Shown here: in pieces, positions 5,240-5,242 of the stretch
How positions within the stretch are numbered: position 1 is the first letter of the stretch
How the letters are laid out: every line of letters starts with the position of its first letter
Source of the DNA: Alphaproteobacteria bacterium
GTDB lineage: Bacteria > Pseudomonadota > Alphaproteobacteria > Rhizobiales > Beijerinckiaceae
Reading direction: 5' to 3'
Assembly (NCBI GenBank): GCA_009920595.1
Contig: RFZR01000133.1
Span: 1 to 5,242, forward strand
Length of the DNA stretch: 5,242 bases
The notes under the pieces: model-generated
Seen by the model: only the letters and a program-made list of their open reading frames with translations
Database searches by the model: none
What the model was told of the DNA's origin: nothing
Translations under genes and position numbers: made by a program

Positions 5240-5242
5240 TAT

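Larger units (their letters stand above)
4644..5242. other. Gene-free regulatory region
   Basis: About 600 bases without a convincing coding region on either strand; the only long in-frame extension is the doubtful TTG-started addition to the kinase (up to 4730). The left part (about 4770-4895) is GC-rich with inverted repeats and a promoter. The middle (about 4897-5110) is strongly A/T-rich with homopolymer tracts. The right end carries a ribosome-binding site. The layout fits a divergent control region between the leftward kinase operon and a rightward gene beginning beyond the window. No clear promoter for the leftward operon was found. Confidence 0.75.

Noticed and set aside
1..5242. CRISPR array, tRNA, rRNA, transposase, phage or toxin-antitoxin genes
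   Set aside because: No regularly spaced repeats, cloverleaf arms, transposase motifs or terminal inverted repeats were seen. All coding content is explained by sugar metabolism and transport.

Overview
This 5.2-kb window is a piece of a bacterial sugar or polyol catabolism and uptake locus. It has five complete genes in two convergent blocks and about 600 bases of regulatory sequence at the right end. The combination of a cupin-type phosphoglucose isomerase, a PfkB fructokinase, a CUT1 ABC permease and a xylulokinase-like kinase recalls polyol and sugar loci of alphaproteobacteria, especially Rhizobiales. A partial gene start signal (CGGGAGG) at the right edge points the same way. This assignment is an inference from gene content and style. 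No marker gene is present.

Left block, plus strand (60-1603): a metal-dependent cupin phosphoglucose isomerase is followed by a fructokinase, with stop and start codons sharing one base. Together they would turn free intracellular fructose into fructose-6-phosphate and then glucose-6-phosphate, the entry point of the Entner-Doudoroff pathway.

Middle block, minus strand (4643 down to 1600): an FGGY kinase close to xylulokinase overlaps by ATGA with a VOC-fold (glyoxalase-like) protein of unknown substrate. After 24 bases comes a MalG-type ABC permease. The permease and fructokinase genes converge and overlap by 4 bases at their stops, so there is no room for terminators between them. The permease has no partner permease, binding protein or ATPase in the window. 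These may be encoded to the right, where a ribosome-binding site appears at the very edge.

Right end (4644-5242): no gene is seen. It holds a good sigma70-like promoter pointing right (TTGAGA, 18 bases, TATAAA), a long-range inverted repeat around it, a compact hairpin, an octamer repeated 31 bases apart, A/T tracts, a perfect 12-base palindrome, a second smaller palindrome, and a leader in which a CCTCCC segment can pair with either of two GGAGG-type segments. This looks like the control region of a rightward transport or catabolic operon, and possibly also of the leftward kinase operon.

As a working model, imported hexitols or pentitols (or the ketoses themselves) yield fructose and xylulose. 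Fructokinase plus isomerase would handle the first and the FGGY kinase the second. No dehydrogenase is in view, so the real substrates stay open. I see no CRISPR array, tRNA, rRNA, insertion sequence or defence system.
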